A stretch of 16,942 nt of DNA from Candidatus Pacearchaeota archaeon (GCA_030699205.1 JAUYJY010000002.1:1-16942), one strand, 5' to 3'; shown: positions 6,068 through 12,315, numbered from the stretch's first letter. Translations and numbers: made by a program. The notes: generated from the sequence alone by a model not told the origin.

Positions 6068-6745
6068 ATGGAAAACGAATTTGGAAAAAAAATGAAAGGA
6101 GGAAAAACCGATACGGAGCTTTATGTTCAGATAGCCTTAATTAGTGTTTTGGTTCTTATTATGGTTTTTAATATTGGGAGGATTTATAGTGCTGGAGGAA
6201 GTGTAATTGGAGGTGTTGTTTCCGGAGGAATTGCACTCGTTTCTGCTTCAGAAATAATCCCCCAAGGAGTTCCTGCAATTTATGGAAGTGAAATGGGAAT
6301 TTCATATAATGACATTTCTCCTGAAAATCCAAAGCTTGCTGATGAAACAATTTCTAAAATAAGTAAATATGAAAATATGGAGTTGACTGCTGGAGAAATG
6401 GAAAGATATATTTTAATTGCGGGGTCAATTAGTTGTGAGTATTGTTGTGGCGCGCCTTCAATTATTTTTGAGAATGGTGAGAGGGCATGTGGATGTGCTC
6501 ATAGTTATGCAATGCGTGGCTTAGCAAAATATTTGCTTAGGAATCATCCCGATATGTCTGATGGAGAAATTTTATCAGAATTAGGGAAATGGAAAGTTTT
6601 GTTCTTTCCAGGAATTCATGAGGCAAAAGCACAGGTTTTGGAAAGCAAAGGAATAGACTCAAAGGATTACATAAATCTGGCTTCTAATAAATATAGAGGA
6701 ATAGAAAAGGGACAGGGCTCTGGGCAAATGGTCGGTGGTTGTTAA
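6068..6745 (+). CDS. Membrane-anchored Cys-cluster protein ending in MVGGC
   Basis: A 225-residue protein and first gene of the operon. It has a cytoplasmic N-terminus, one anchor (about 18-37), then GGSVIGGVVSGG (43-54) and a soluble extracytoplasmic domain. That domain has a dense ligand cluster: C123, C126, C127 (SCEYCCG), then C141, C143, H145 (ACGCAHSYAMRGL). SDGEILSELGKWKVLFFPG (154-173) follows. The spacing C-x2-CC-x13-C-x-C-x-H looks like a metal site and loosely recalls PCYCG-type proteins, though I cannot place it in a named family. The last five residues MVGGC (221-225) recur at the end of the next gene. Copper or another soft metal is the likely ligand, from context. Confidence 0.8.
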   Translation: MENEFGKKMKGGKTDTELYVQIALISVLVLIMVFNIGRIYSAGGSVIGGVVSGGIALVSASEIIPQGVPAIYGSEMGISYNDISPENPKLADETISKISKYENMELTAGEMERYILIAGSISCEYCCGAPSIIFENGERACGCAHSYAMRGLAKYLLRNHPDMSDGEILSELGKWKVLFFPGIHEAKAQVLESKGIDSKDYINLASNKYRGIEKGQGSGQMVGGC

Positions 6746-6910
6746 ATGGACAGAAGAATTACTTTATGGGTTGTGATTGCTGTTTTATTTGCAGCGACTC
6801 TTTTTTTAACTTTTAAAGCCGGATCTATTGATGTGGGTTCTGTGCAGGCACCAGCCTTAGCTGCAAAAAGTGCTGCACAATCAGCCAGTGCGATGGTCGG
6901 GGGATGTTAG
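6746..6910 (+). CDS. 54-residue single-helix protein ending in MVGGC
   Basis: The ATG follows the stop of the Cys-cluster gene without a gap. The translation is a short basic start (MDRRITLW), one membrane helix (about 7-23), an Ala/Ser/Gln-rich extracytoplasmic stretch and the end SAMVGGC. Its only cysteine is the last residue, as in the preceding protein's final MVGGC. That similarity, the exact abutment and the nine-base gap to the DUF411 gene argue that it is translated. A role as a partner or metal relay for the neighbouring protein is inference. Confidence 0.7.
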   Translation: MDRRITLWVVIAVLFAATLFLTFKAGSIDVGSVQAPALAAKSAAQSASAMVGGC

Positions 6911-6919
6911 AGATTTAAA

Positions 6920-7393
6920 ATGAAAATGAAATTTATTTTTTTGGCAGTAATTATTTTAATAGTTGCTGCTTTTTTTATTTTTTCTGGAAACGCAAGTAGT
7001 TTTGAGGTGATTAATAATTTTGAAGGTAAAATAGAGATGTATAAATCTTCCAGTTGTGGCTGTTGTGGGGTTTATGCAAATTATCTTCAAAGGAATGGAA
7101 ACTCAAATGCAGATATAATTAGTTTGGAAAGTGTTAGCGGAATAAAGAAAGCTTATAATGTTCCTTCTGCATTAGAAAGTTGTCATACAACAATTATTGG
7201 AGATTATTTTGTTGAGGGGCATATTCCTTTAGAAGCTGTTGAAAAACTTCTAACTGAAAAGCCAGATATTGCGGGTATTGCGATGCCTGGAATGCCTGAA
7301 GGAAGTCCCGGAATGCTAGGAAAAAAGATTGGAGATTTTGTGATTTATGCAGTTAATTATGATGGGAGTTATGGAGAGTTTATGAGGATTTAA
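6920..7393 (+). CDS. DUF411 (CopG-like) copper-binding envelope protein
   Basis: A 157-residue protein with an N-terminal membrane anchor or signal (about 4-22) and a DUF411 domain. The hallmarks are clear: YKSSSCGCCG (C46, C48, C49), SCHTTIIGDYFVEGHIP (C88, H89, H101) and MPGMPEGSPGM (122-131). This family includes the bacterial periplasmic copper-resistance protein CopG, in which these cysteines hold a small copper cluster and may be redox active. Every core residue is kept here. It is the best-understood member of the operon and the main reason for reading the operon as copper related. An alternative start is the second ATG six bases on. Confidence 0.92.
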   Translation: MKMKFIFLAVIILIVAAFFIFSGNASSFEVINNFEGKIEMYKSSSCGCCGVYANYLQRNGNSNADIISLESVSGIKKAYNVPSALESCHTTIIGDYFVEGHIPLEAVEKLLTEKPDIAGIAMPGMPEGSPGMLGKKIGDFVIYAVNYDGSYGEFMRI

Positions 7394-7394
7394 G

Positions 7395-7559
7395 ATGGAT
7401 TGCTGTGGACATAAAAATTCAAGGGAGAACAAAGGAAACGAGAAGGATAACTGGAAGAACGAGAAAGATGAAGCGAGTGGCGAAAAGAAAAAAGGTTCAA
7501 GAGTTACAGAGATTACTATTTTAATAATTTTATTATTAATTTTTTGGCTGGTGTTATAA
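7395..7559 (+). CDS. 54-residue tail-anchored protein with N-terminal CCGH
   Basis: The start lies one base after the DUF411 stop and the TAA one base before the next ATG, so it fills the gap exactly. The protein begins MDCCGHKN (C3, C4, H6), continues with a very hydrophilic Lys/Asn/Glu stretch (about 7-36), and ends in one membrane helix (about 38-54) with no residues beyond it. A tail anchor would leave the CC-x-H site on the cytoplasmic side, pointing to metal capture there. No family is recognised. Position and the Cys/His start, shared in style with its neighbours, are the main support. Confidence 0.68.
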   Translation: MDCCGHKNSRENKGNEKDNWKNEKDEASGEKKKGSRVTEITILIILLLIFWLVL

Positions 7560-7560
7560 G

Positions 7561-8079
7561 ATGAAAAAGAAATTTACTTTTTCTGTCTTGTTAATATTCT
7601 TTGGAATTTTATTTATGGATAGTGTTTATGCACATTGTCCCTTATGCACTATTGGTGCTGGTGCCGCCGCGGGGGCCGCAGTTTGGCTTGGAGTGAGCAA
7701 GGTTGTTGTTGCAATGTTTATTGGTGCCTTTGCTATGTCTATGGGGATGTGGTTTTCAAGAATAATAAAGAAGAAGTATGTTCCTTTTCAAAAGACATTA
7801 ATTGTGCTTTTGATTTTTTTAACGACGGTTCTTCCTTTAATGCCTATTTTTAAGGCAATTGGACCTTTATATTTATCTTTTATCGGAGAATATGGAATAA
7901 CTTATGCGATTAATTATTCTTTGATATCTTCTCTCTTTGGAGGGTTTATTGTTTTTATTTCTCCAAGTTTGAGCAGAAAAATAAAAGAAAAAAGAGGCAG
8001 GTTGATTCCTTTTCAAGGAACTATTTTAACATTATCTTTGTTGATAATTGCGGGAATTATAATTCAACTTTCTATTTAA
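7561..8079 (+). CDS. Polytopic membrane protein with mature N-terminal HCPLC
   Basis: A 172-residue protein. A signal peptide ends at SVYA (24), so the mature protein would start HCPLC (H25, C26, C29), outside the membrane and directly before a glycine/alanine-rich helix (IGAGAAAGAAVWLGV). Four or so further helices follow, with basic cytoplasmic loops (IIKKKYVPF and KIKEKRG). I recall similar AHCPLC-start membrane proteins in small-genome archaea and CPR bacteria, but none with a known role. The exposed His and CxxC could receive copper or exchange disulfides with the DUF411 or DsbA-like proteins (inference). Its stop abuts the next ATG. Confidence 0.75.
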   Translation: MKKKFTFSVLLIFFGILFMDSVYAHCPLCTIGAGAAAGAAVWLGVSKVVVAMFIGAFAMSMGMWFSRIIKKKYVPFQKTLIVLLIFLTTVLPLMPIFKAIGPLYLSFIGEYGITYAINYSLISSLFGGFIVFISPSLSRKIKEKRGRLIPFQGTILTLSLLIIAGIIIQLSI

Positions 8080-8532
8080 ATGGAAAATATTTTAAGAATT
8101 TTCTTAGGAATTAGTATACTGTTTTTTGTACTTCTTGGTGTTAAGGAGCTTTTTAAAGATAAATTAAAGAAAAAGTTTTGCGTGATTTGTCTTTCTGTGT
8201 TTTTGGTATGGATTTTTCTTCTTCTTTTGTTCTGGGTTGGAAGATTTTTTGACAAGACTATTTTGGCCTTGTTAATTGGAATGAGCAGTTTAGGAATATT
8301 TTATTTGTGGGAGAAAAATGCTAAGAAAAAAATTAATGTTTTTAGGCTTCCATTATTATTAACATTAATTTTAGCAGGGTATTCATTGATTGAAGGGTTT
8401 AGTTATATAACTGGAGGTGTAATTTTTATTGCGGTTTTGTGGCTTTTATTTTTTCTGATTTATTATCTTGGAAGAAATCCTAAGTTTAATGGATTTATTA
8501 AAAAATTAGTGGAGTGTTGCAGGAACTTTTAG
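8080..8532 (+). CDS. Four-helix membrane protein with juxtamembrane CxxC
   Basis: A 150-residue protein with about four to five membrane helices (approximately 5-22, 36-54, 60-76, 89-105 and 112-130). KKKFCVIC (C34, C37) lies at the membrane edge on what is probably the cytoplasmic side. The C-terminal tail KKLVECCRNF adds C146 and C147. A CxxC plus a CC pair on the same side fits relay of a soft metal or of electrons, but no homologue with known function comes to mind. It directly abuts both neighbours, so it is an integral part of the operon. Confidence 0.72.
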   Translation: MENILRIFLGISILFFVLLGVKELFKDKLKKKFCVICLSVFLVWIFLLLLFWVGRFFDKTILALLIGMSSLGIFYLWEKNAKKKINVFRLPLLLTLILAGYSLIEGFSYITGGVIFIAVLWLLFFLIYYLGRNPKFNGFIKKLVECCRNF

Positions 8533-8967
8533 ATGGCAAAAGAAAATAATTCTATTCTTTACGGGATTCTTTCAGGTCTCGGATTGCTGTTGTTTTATCT
8601 TGGAGTTGTCTCAATTTTTCAAGGGGTTGATTTTGCTTTTTTAAATTTGAGAAGTTTGTGGTATTTGATTTTTCCATTAGCTATTGGATTTGGGACTCAA
8701 ATTGGATTGTTTTTTTCTATAAAATATACTGCAGGAATTACCGGAATGGTTGCAGGAACTGGAGGAATTTCAGGAGGGAGCATGGTTGCTTGTTGCAGTC
8801 ACTTTTTGCTTAATATTATTCCTCTTGCAGGATTTTCAGGAATAGCAATATTTTTAATGAAATATCAAAGTGGGTTTTTAGTTTTTGGAATATTATCAAA
8901 TATTCTTGGAATAGGGCTTATGTTAAATCATAAAATGAAAATGAAAGGAGGTTTATGCAATGGATAA
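8533..8967 (+). CDS. Membrane protein with ACCSH metal-site-like motif
   Basis: A 144-residue protein with about four helices. The centre reads GTGGISGGSMVACCSH (75-90), so C87, C88 and H90 sit within or at the start of a helix, followed by NIIPLAGFSGIAIFL and a helix containing SNILGIGLM. The CC pair in a membrane helix recalls MerT-type mercury carriers and other soft-metal transporters, but the surrounding sequence does not match MerT. A transport or transfer role for Cu+ is the most economical guess. The last codons contain AAAGGAGG, the ribosome-binding site of the overlapping next gene. Confidence 0.74.
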   Translation: MAKENNSILYGILSGLGLLLFYLGVVSIFQGVDFAFLNLRSLWYLIFPLAIGFGTQIGLFFSIKYTAGITGMVAGTGGISGGSMVACCSHFLLNIIPLAGFSGIAIFLMKYQSGFLVFGILSNILGIGLMLNHKMKMKGGLCNG

Positions 8968-9166
8968 AAAAATTGTTTTGTATGTTGTTATTGGTGTTTT
9001 AATTTTGGGATTACTTGTTCTTACTTTTTTCCCAAATATGATTTATGCTTTTGCGGATGCGGGGAAATCAGTGGAAAATAAATGTGCTGTGCCTGCAGGA
9101 CAGACAGAAGAGGAATGGAATGAGCATATGAGTCATCATCCGGAAATCTACAAAGATTGTTTGTAA
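8960..9166 (+). CDS. Small anchored protein with EHMSHHP motif
   Basis: A 68-residue protein with one N-terminal helix (about 5-24) and a short extracytoplasmic domain. It holds C42, then EEEWNEHMSHHPEIYKDCL (50-68) with H56, M57, H59, H60 and C67. Met, His and Cys crowded in under 30 residues form a plausible copper site; the two cysteines could bracket it as a disulfide. I recall this EHMSHHP tail as recurrent in archaeal and CPR small proteins, without a function. The start overlaps the previous gene by eight bases and is set by the AAAGGAGG site upstream. The next gene begins one base after its stop. Confidence 0.78.
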   Translation: MDKKIVLYVVIGVLILGLLVLTFFPNMIYAFADAGKSVENKCAVPAGQTEEEWNEHMSHHPEIYKDCL

Positions 9167-9167
9167 A

Positions 9168-9665
9168 ATGAGGGAGGGAAAGATAAATAATACGTTTGAT
9201 GCGATTAAATTGGTTTTTGAAAAAACAAGATATAAGGTGATTTCAATAGTTTTGGGAATTTTATTTTTTGGATTTTTATATTATCTTTTAGTTGTTAATG
9301 TTGCAGATAAGGACATTTGGATTTCAGTTATGATGTCAGGTGAGGGGTTTGTTACATTTAGCGTAGTCAGTTTGTTGCTTATCTCAAGTTTATCTGCAAT
9401 TTTAATTTCAATGATTTTATTTAAGTTTGATAATTTTAAGAGTATTGAGAGAAGAGGTTTTTTTGGTTTTATTGGCTCTGGAGTCGGTGTATTTGGAGTT
9501 GGTTGTCCGACCTGCGGGGCATTTTTGTTTGGTTTGGTGGGAATGCCTCTGGCCTTGACTTATTTGCCTTTCAAAGGTTTAGAATTGCAAGTTTTAAGTG
9601 TAATAATCTTAATGATTTCTATTTATTTGACAGGGAAGTCTATAAAGGGTGTTTGTGAAATCTGA
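9168..9665 (+). CDS. CxxC membrane protein, paralogue B
   Basis: A 165-residue protein and last gene of the operon. It has three to four helices, with GCPTC (C113, C116) in a Gly-rich helix, LPFKGLELQ 16 residues later, and a final helix ending GVCEI (C163). The CxxC-to-LPxxGLEL spacing equals that of the DsbA-linked paralogue at 2121-2681. Sharing this family between the DsbA unit and the DUF411 operon ties the two blocks functionally, either by disulfide exchange or by metal transfer. The stop is 20 bp from repeat copy 4, which may mark the transcript end. Confidence 0.8.
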   Translation: MREGKINNTFDAIKLVFEKTRYKVISIVLGILFFGFLYYLLVVNVADKDIWISVMMSGEGFVTFSVVSLLLISSLSAILISMILFKFDNFKSIERRGFFGFIGSGVGVFGVGCPTCGAFLFGLVGMPLALTYLPFKGLELQVLSVIILMISIYLTGKSIKGVCEI

Positions 9666-9685
9666 AGGTTTAAAAGTTGCTTGGA

Positions 9686-9779
9686 TATAGTCTAAGACAT
9701 TTATAATTGAACTGTATTTGTCTTAGACTATTAGCGGAAGAACAAAAAACTGTTCAAAATATTTTGTCTTCTGCTATAT
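9686..9779 (-). repeat. 94-bp hairpin repeat, copy 4 (intact, inverted)
   Basis: Reverse-complementing this stretch gives copy 2 base for base over 94 positions. It lies after the last gene of the cysteine-rich operon and before the promoter of the Met-rich membrane protein. Either stem-loop would be transcribed at the operon's 3' end, so it could influence termination or mRNA stability. Confidence 0.92.
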
Positions 9780-9818
9780 TATGATAATCTTAATTTATTA
9801 ATAAAGTCAATAGTAACT

Positions 9819-9827
9819 AATATAAAT
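9819..9827 (+). promoter_or_regulatory. TATA box for the Met-rich membrane protein
   Basis: AATATAAAT preceded by GTAACT is centred about 25 bp upstream of the ATG at 9848, again implying a leaderless message. Confidence 0.5.
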
Positions 9828-9847
9828 GCCAATCTCTAATTTGTTGA

Positions 9848-10531
9848 ATGTTTAAGCAATTTTTAAAGGAAGTAAAACATGGGGAAAGAGTTGAATCTGA
9901 ACTGATAAAGACTCTGTTTTATTCCCTCATTACATCTTTTCTGGTTTTAGGATTTTTGTGGGTTATTAAATTAAAAAATGTTGACAACTTTGTTTCTGAT
10001 TATGGGTTCTTTTTGTTTTTTGCTGTTTTAAGTTATGCATTTCTTATTCCTGCTATAAGGCAGGTCAGGGCATATAATGAAATGCCTTGTATGTCTGGGA
10101 TGATGGTTGGAATGACTACAGGAATGATTGCTGGATTTTTATCTGGGTTTTTTGTTGCTTCAACCAATGGTATGTTTGTTGGGAGTGTTTTTGGAATGTT
10201 TATTGGTATAACTCTTGGTGCGTGGAATGGAAAGTGCTGCGGAGTTATGGGCTTTCTTGAAGGAATTATGGCTGGGTTTATGGGTGGTTTAATGGGTGCG
10301 ATGACGGCATTTATGCTATTCAATGACAACTTAAGGCCTGCAACTATAATCGTCTTTATTATTTCTGCAGTTATTTTGTTTTCTTTAAATTATATGATTT
10401 ATCAGGACAGGCGTGAGTTTAAGAGAGAAAAGAAAGAAGGTCATTTTCTTACTATTCTATTGGCTTTGATTTTGGTTTCTCTGACAACTTGGATTATAGT
10501 CTTTGGTCCGAGAAGCGGGGTTTTTGGATAA
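9848..10531 (+). CDS. Met/Gly-rich polytopic membrane protein
   Basis: A 227-residue protein with two N-terminal helices (about 22-40 and 52-72), a long hydrophobic core (79-157) and two C-terminal helices. The core is exceptional: 14 methionines in 78 residues, many in Gly-x-Met-x-Gly steps, plus C81 in MPCMSGMM and C130-C131 in GKCCG. Repeated GM spacing suggests glycine-zipper packing with methionines lining one face. Met-lined membrane paths are known for Cu+ (the CTR carriers), so copper transport or sensing is a reasonable inference, although CTR's own architecture is absent. Related Met-rich proteins occur in Firmicutes, in my recollection, without an assigned role. It has its own promoter and a hairpin plus T-run downstream. 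Confidence 0.8.
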   Translation: MFKQFLKEVKHGERVESELIKTLFYSLITSFLVLGFLWVIKLKNVDNFVSDYGFFLFFAVLSYAFLIPAIRQVRAYNEMPCMSGMMVGMTTGMIAGFLSGFFVASTNGMFVGSVFGMFIGITLGAWNGKCCGVMGFLEGIMAGFMGGLMGAMTAFMLFNDNLRPATIIVFIISAVILFSLNYMIYQDRREFKREKKEGHFLTILLALILVSLTTWIIVFGPRSGVFG

Positions 10532-10569
10532 AATTAATTAAGGGGTAATTGTTTTCCCAAATTATTTTG

Positions 10570-10613
10570 AGGATAAACAAGAATTATTTGTTTTATCCTT
10601 ATTTTTATTTAAT
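10570..10613 (+). terminator. Hairpin followed by T-rich tract
   Basis: GGATAAACAA and TTGTTTTATCC can pair with one bulged base around a short loop (about 10571-10598), followed by TTATTTTTATTT. It lies 40 bp after the Met-rich gene. The T-rich tract alone could terminate an archaeal transcript. Confidence 0.5.
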
Positions 10614-10666
10614 TTAAATTGACTATTTTTTGGTTTAAATTCCGGACAATATTTCAATCTCAATAC

Positions 10667-10699
10667 ATTTAAATATAAAATAAACCATATTTGAATATG
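10667..10699 (+). promoter_or_regulatory. Promoter and CATATT-TG-AATATG operator of the cupredoxin gene
   Basis: A TATA box (ATTTAAATATAAAA, about 10668-10681) lies about 25 bp before the ATG at 10697. CATATTTGAATATG (10686-10699) is an inverted repeat with 6-bp arms that covers the start codon and presumed transcription start. A related palindrome around CATATG covers the start of the ArsR-type gene at 12819, so both may answer to that regulator (inference). Confidence 0.5.
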
Positions 10700-11080
10700 A
10701 AAAATACAACGATTTTATTTTTAGTTATAGCAATGATAGTTTTAGCGGGGGGATTTGTTTTCGTCAATGGAGAATCAACGATTACTGGAAATGTTGTTTC
10801 AGGCGGAAGCTTAACAGGAGAAATGCAGAGAGTTGTTATTTCCCAAGATGGCTATAATTATAAAGATGCCGTTGCTGAAGAAGGGAAGCCGATTGCTATT
10901 AGTTTAGATTCTTCGGTTCAGGGTTGTTTAAGAGCTATTAATTTTAATCTTGATGGAAAGAAATATTCGCAATATTTAAAATCTGAAAGTGATGTTTTGC
11001 AATTGCCTGCGTTAAAGAAAGGAACTTATTCTTTTTCTTGCAGTATGGGGATGGGATTTGGGAAGTTAATTATTAAATAG
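10697..11080 (+). CDS. Membrane-anchored cupredoxin-like copper protein
   Basis: A 127-residue protein with an N-terminal anchor or signal (about 5-23), STITGNVVSGG (27-37), and a small beta-sandwich domain of cupredoxin type. The candidate ligands are C77 (VQGCLRAINF) and the C-terminal loop FSCSMGMG (C115, M117, M119), matching the FSC-x-MGM pattern of the short metal-resistance cupredoxins. The usual His ligands are absent, so this favours Cu+ storage or transfer over electron transfer. The ATG at 10697 is preferred over a TTG six bases upstream because of promoter spacing. It would act outside the membrane, perhaps accepting Cu+ exported by the ATPase (inference). Confidence 0.85.
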   Translation: MKNTTILFLVIAMIVLAGGFVFVNGESTITGNVVSGGSLTGEMQRVVISQDGYNYKDAVAEEGKPIAISLDSSVQGCLRAINFNLDGKKYSQYLKSESDVLQLPALKKGTYSFSCSMGMGFGKLIIK

Positions 11081-11129
11081 TTTTTGATAATTTAACTTGT
11101 TATTAATGCGGGTAATGTAGAAATCTTTA

Positions 11130-11145
11130 TATATCAGTTGATATA
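11130..11145. promoter_or_regulatory. TATATCA-GT-TGATATA inverted repeat
   Basis: A 7-bp perfect inverted repeat around GT overlaps a TATA box (CTTTATATA, 11125-11133) and precedes the GTG start at 11156 by about 25 bp. It is a plausible autoregulatory site of the truncated winged-helix gene. Confidence 0.4.
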
Positions 11146-11155
11146 TTATGTAATT

Positions 11156-11329
11156 GTGAAAAACGAAATAAAGAAAAACAGTTTATTGGCGAGGAGCCCT
11201 ACTTTAGATACTGTTTTTATGGTTGAAAGTTTTATTAAAGAGAATAGCGGAGAATTCACAAGAACAGAGATTTGGAATAATTTGCCTAAGAAAGTAATGT
11301 GGCAGACATATTCAGTTATAAATAATTAA
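11156..11329 (+). pseudogene. Truncated winged-helix antitoxin-like gene
   Basis: Translation from GTG 11156 gives 57 residues. The part SPTLDTVFMVESFIKE...NLPKKVMWQT aligns with SPTLNTVLMVERTLKN...RLPSKIMHST of the intact 85-residue protein at 13557-13814. It stops after YSVINN, where the intact protein continues through ILNYLQLSGK and the wing. The final helix and wing are missing, so it is probably a remnant. The downstream 130 bp holds no toxin, only a strong AGGAGGAGG followed by a 17-codon ORF. TTG at 11138 is an alternative start, but it falls upstream of the expected transcription start. Confidence 0.65.
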
Positions 11330-11435
11330 ACATTTTCTCTCTTTTTTCAGGAGGAGGATCATCTACTATGAAGTTTGACATTTCATTAAAAAAAAATTTG
11401 CCTTGTTTTTCCATTGGTTAAATAGAAAAATTTAT

Positions 11436-11455
11436 AAGTAAGGAAATTCTTACTT
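11436..11455. promoter_or_regulatory. Operator-like inverted repeat of the MazEF unit
   Basis: AAGTAAGGAAATTCTTACTT has perfect 7-bp arms around GAAATT. It overlaps the end of a TATA box (ATTTATAAG, 11430-11438) and ends five bases before the antitoxin ATG. Type II antitoxins of this class usually repress their own promoter, and the site is placed for that. Confidence 0.6.
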
Positions 11456-11459
11456 TGTT

Positions 11460-11693
11460 ATGGAAATAAAAATAATTAAAGTAACCGATAAAGGACAGAT
11501 TTCTTTGCCTGTAGGAATAAGGGATTCTTTAAACATTAAACAAGGCGATGAGCTATTTATTACAAAAGATAAAGATGCGATTATGATAAAGAAAGTTAAG
11601 AGGGAAGATTTTAGTTATCTATTAAAACATTCTGAGAAAGTTGCGAGGAAATTTTGGGATAATAAAGAGGATGAGGTTTGGGATAATGTATAA
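11460..11693 (+). CDS. AbrB/MazE-type antitoxin
   Basis: A 77-residue protein with a SpoVT/AbrB swapped-hairpin DNA-binding domain at the start: KVTDKGQISLPVGIRDSLNI (7-26) and KQGDELFITKDKD. An acidic and aromatic tail (FWDNKEDEVWDNV) follows, of the kind that wraps around a MazF-like toxin. The start gives leaderless spacing to the TATA box, and an inverted repeat covers the promoter. The stop overlaps the toxin start, the usual coupling for a type II pair. Confidence 0.88.
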   Translation: MEIKIIKVTDKGQISLPVGIRDSLNIKQGDELFITKDKDAIMIKKVKREDFSYLLKHSEKVARKFWDNKEDEVWDNV

Positions 11694-12018
11694 ACAGGGA
11701 GAGATAGTCATTGTTCCATTCCCTTTTTCAGATTTAAGCAGTATTAAACAGAGACCAGTTCTTATCTTATCAAAGAACGCAGACAATGAAAGAGCAGAAG
11801 ACGTAATAACTTGCGGTATAACCTCAAATATTAAAAATTCAAAATATTCTGTTTTAATTGAAAATAAAAACTTGATTGAGGGAAAAATACCAAAACCAAG
11901 CAGAGTTAAATTAGACAAGATATTTACAATAAGTCAAGATATTGTTAAGAAAAAAATAGGAAGAATTAGTAAAGAAACTTTTGAAAAAGCAAAGTTAGAA
12001 TTTGTTAAATTAGTTTGA
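11686..12018 (+). CDS. MazF/PemK-type toxin (mRNA interferase)
   Basis: A 110-residue protein starting MYKQGEIVIVPFPFSDLSS, the standard opening of the MazF/PemK fold. QRPVLILS (R23) and ITCGITSN (T46, S47) follow; in the family the Arg and Thr/Ser act in RNA cleavage. The C-terminal half has PSRVKLDKIFTIS, also conserved in PemK-like toxins. The chosen ATG overlaps the antitoxin stop by eight bases; upstream ATGs in the same frame (11641, 11671) would add residues the family lacks. It appears intact. Its presence fits a mobile or accessory region. Confidence 0.88.
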   Translation: MYKQGEIVIVPFPFSDLSSIKQRPVLILSKNADNERAEDVITCGITSNIKNSKYSVLIENKNLIEGKIPKPSRVKLDKIFTISQDIVKKKIGRISKETFEKAKLEFVKLV

Positions 12019-12023
12019 TTTTG

Positions 12024-12133
12024 TCAAGAACTTCAGACCAATGTCTGAAGCGTGCTCGAGGTTCTTGAGCACATCAAAAATTCTGTTTGCTTTCTCACAA
12101 ACTAAAGTAAGGAGTTTACGCAAACAGAATTTT
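12024..12133 (+). other. Cluster of nested stem-loops downstream of MazF
   Basis: The gap between 12018 and 12336 has no ORF but three overlapping strong foldbacks. TCAAGAAC (12024-12031) pairs with GTTCTTGA (12061-12068), enclosing a perfect 8-bp hairpin CTTCAGAC-CAAT-GTCTGAAG (12031-12050). GTGCTC (12052-12057) can instead pair with GAGCAC (12067-12072). A 14-bp perfect pair AAAATTCTGTTTGC (12077-12090) / GCAAACAGAATTTT (12120-12133) follows. The first two compete, as in a switch. It may be a structured RNA, a terminator or the decayed end of an IS200/IS605-type element. Further on, only a weak hairpin (TGCCA-GATGGT-TGGCA, 12240-12255) and the next promoter are visible. Confidence 0.55.
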
Positions 12134-12305
12134 CTCAGTATTAAACAAAATGCTTTTTGTGCAATACCTATTCCTAAAAGGCTAATTCCAAATGGATATA
12201 TTTAAAAATATTTAATTGCAAATTTGTGGAAATATGGCCTGCCAGATGGTTGGCAATTAATTTATTCTGTTGCAACTCCAAATAAAATTGAAATTATTTC
12301 AATAA

Positions 12306-12315
12306 ATTTATAAAT
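12306..12315 (+). promoter_or_regulatory. TATA box for the third CxxC membrane protein
   Basis: ATTTATAAAT is centred about 25 bp upstream of the ATG at 12336, consistent with a leaderless start. Confidence 0.5.

Noticed and set aside
8533..8967. MerT mercury transporter
   Set aside because: It has a CC pair in a helix, but gene order, length of the helices and flanking sequence differ, and there is no MerR, MerA or MerP in the window.
10033..10329. Minus-strand 98-codon ORF opposite the Met-rich protein
   Set aside because: Its Pro/Ile-rich product is what the complement of a Gly/Met-rich frame gives. It is not a gene.
11368..11421. 17-codon ORF (MKFDISLKKN...) after a strong AGGAGGAGG site
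   Set aside because: The ribosome-binding site is striking, but the frame is too short, has no recognised homology and lies in the remnant region after the truncated winged-helix gene. I treat it as what is left of a deleted gene.
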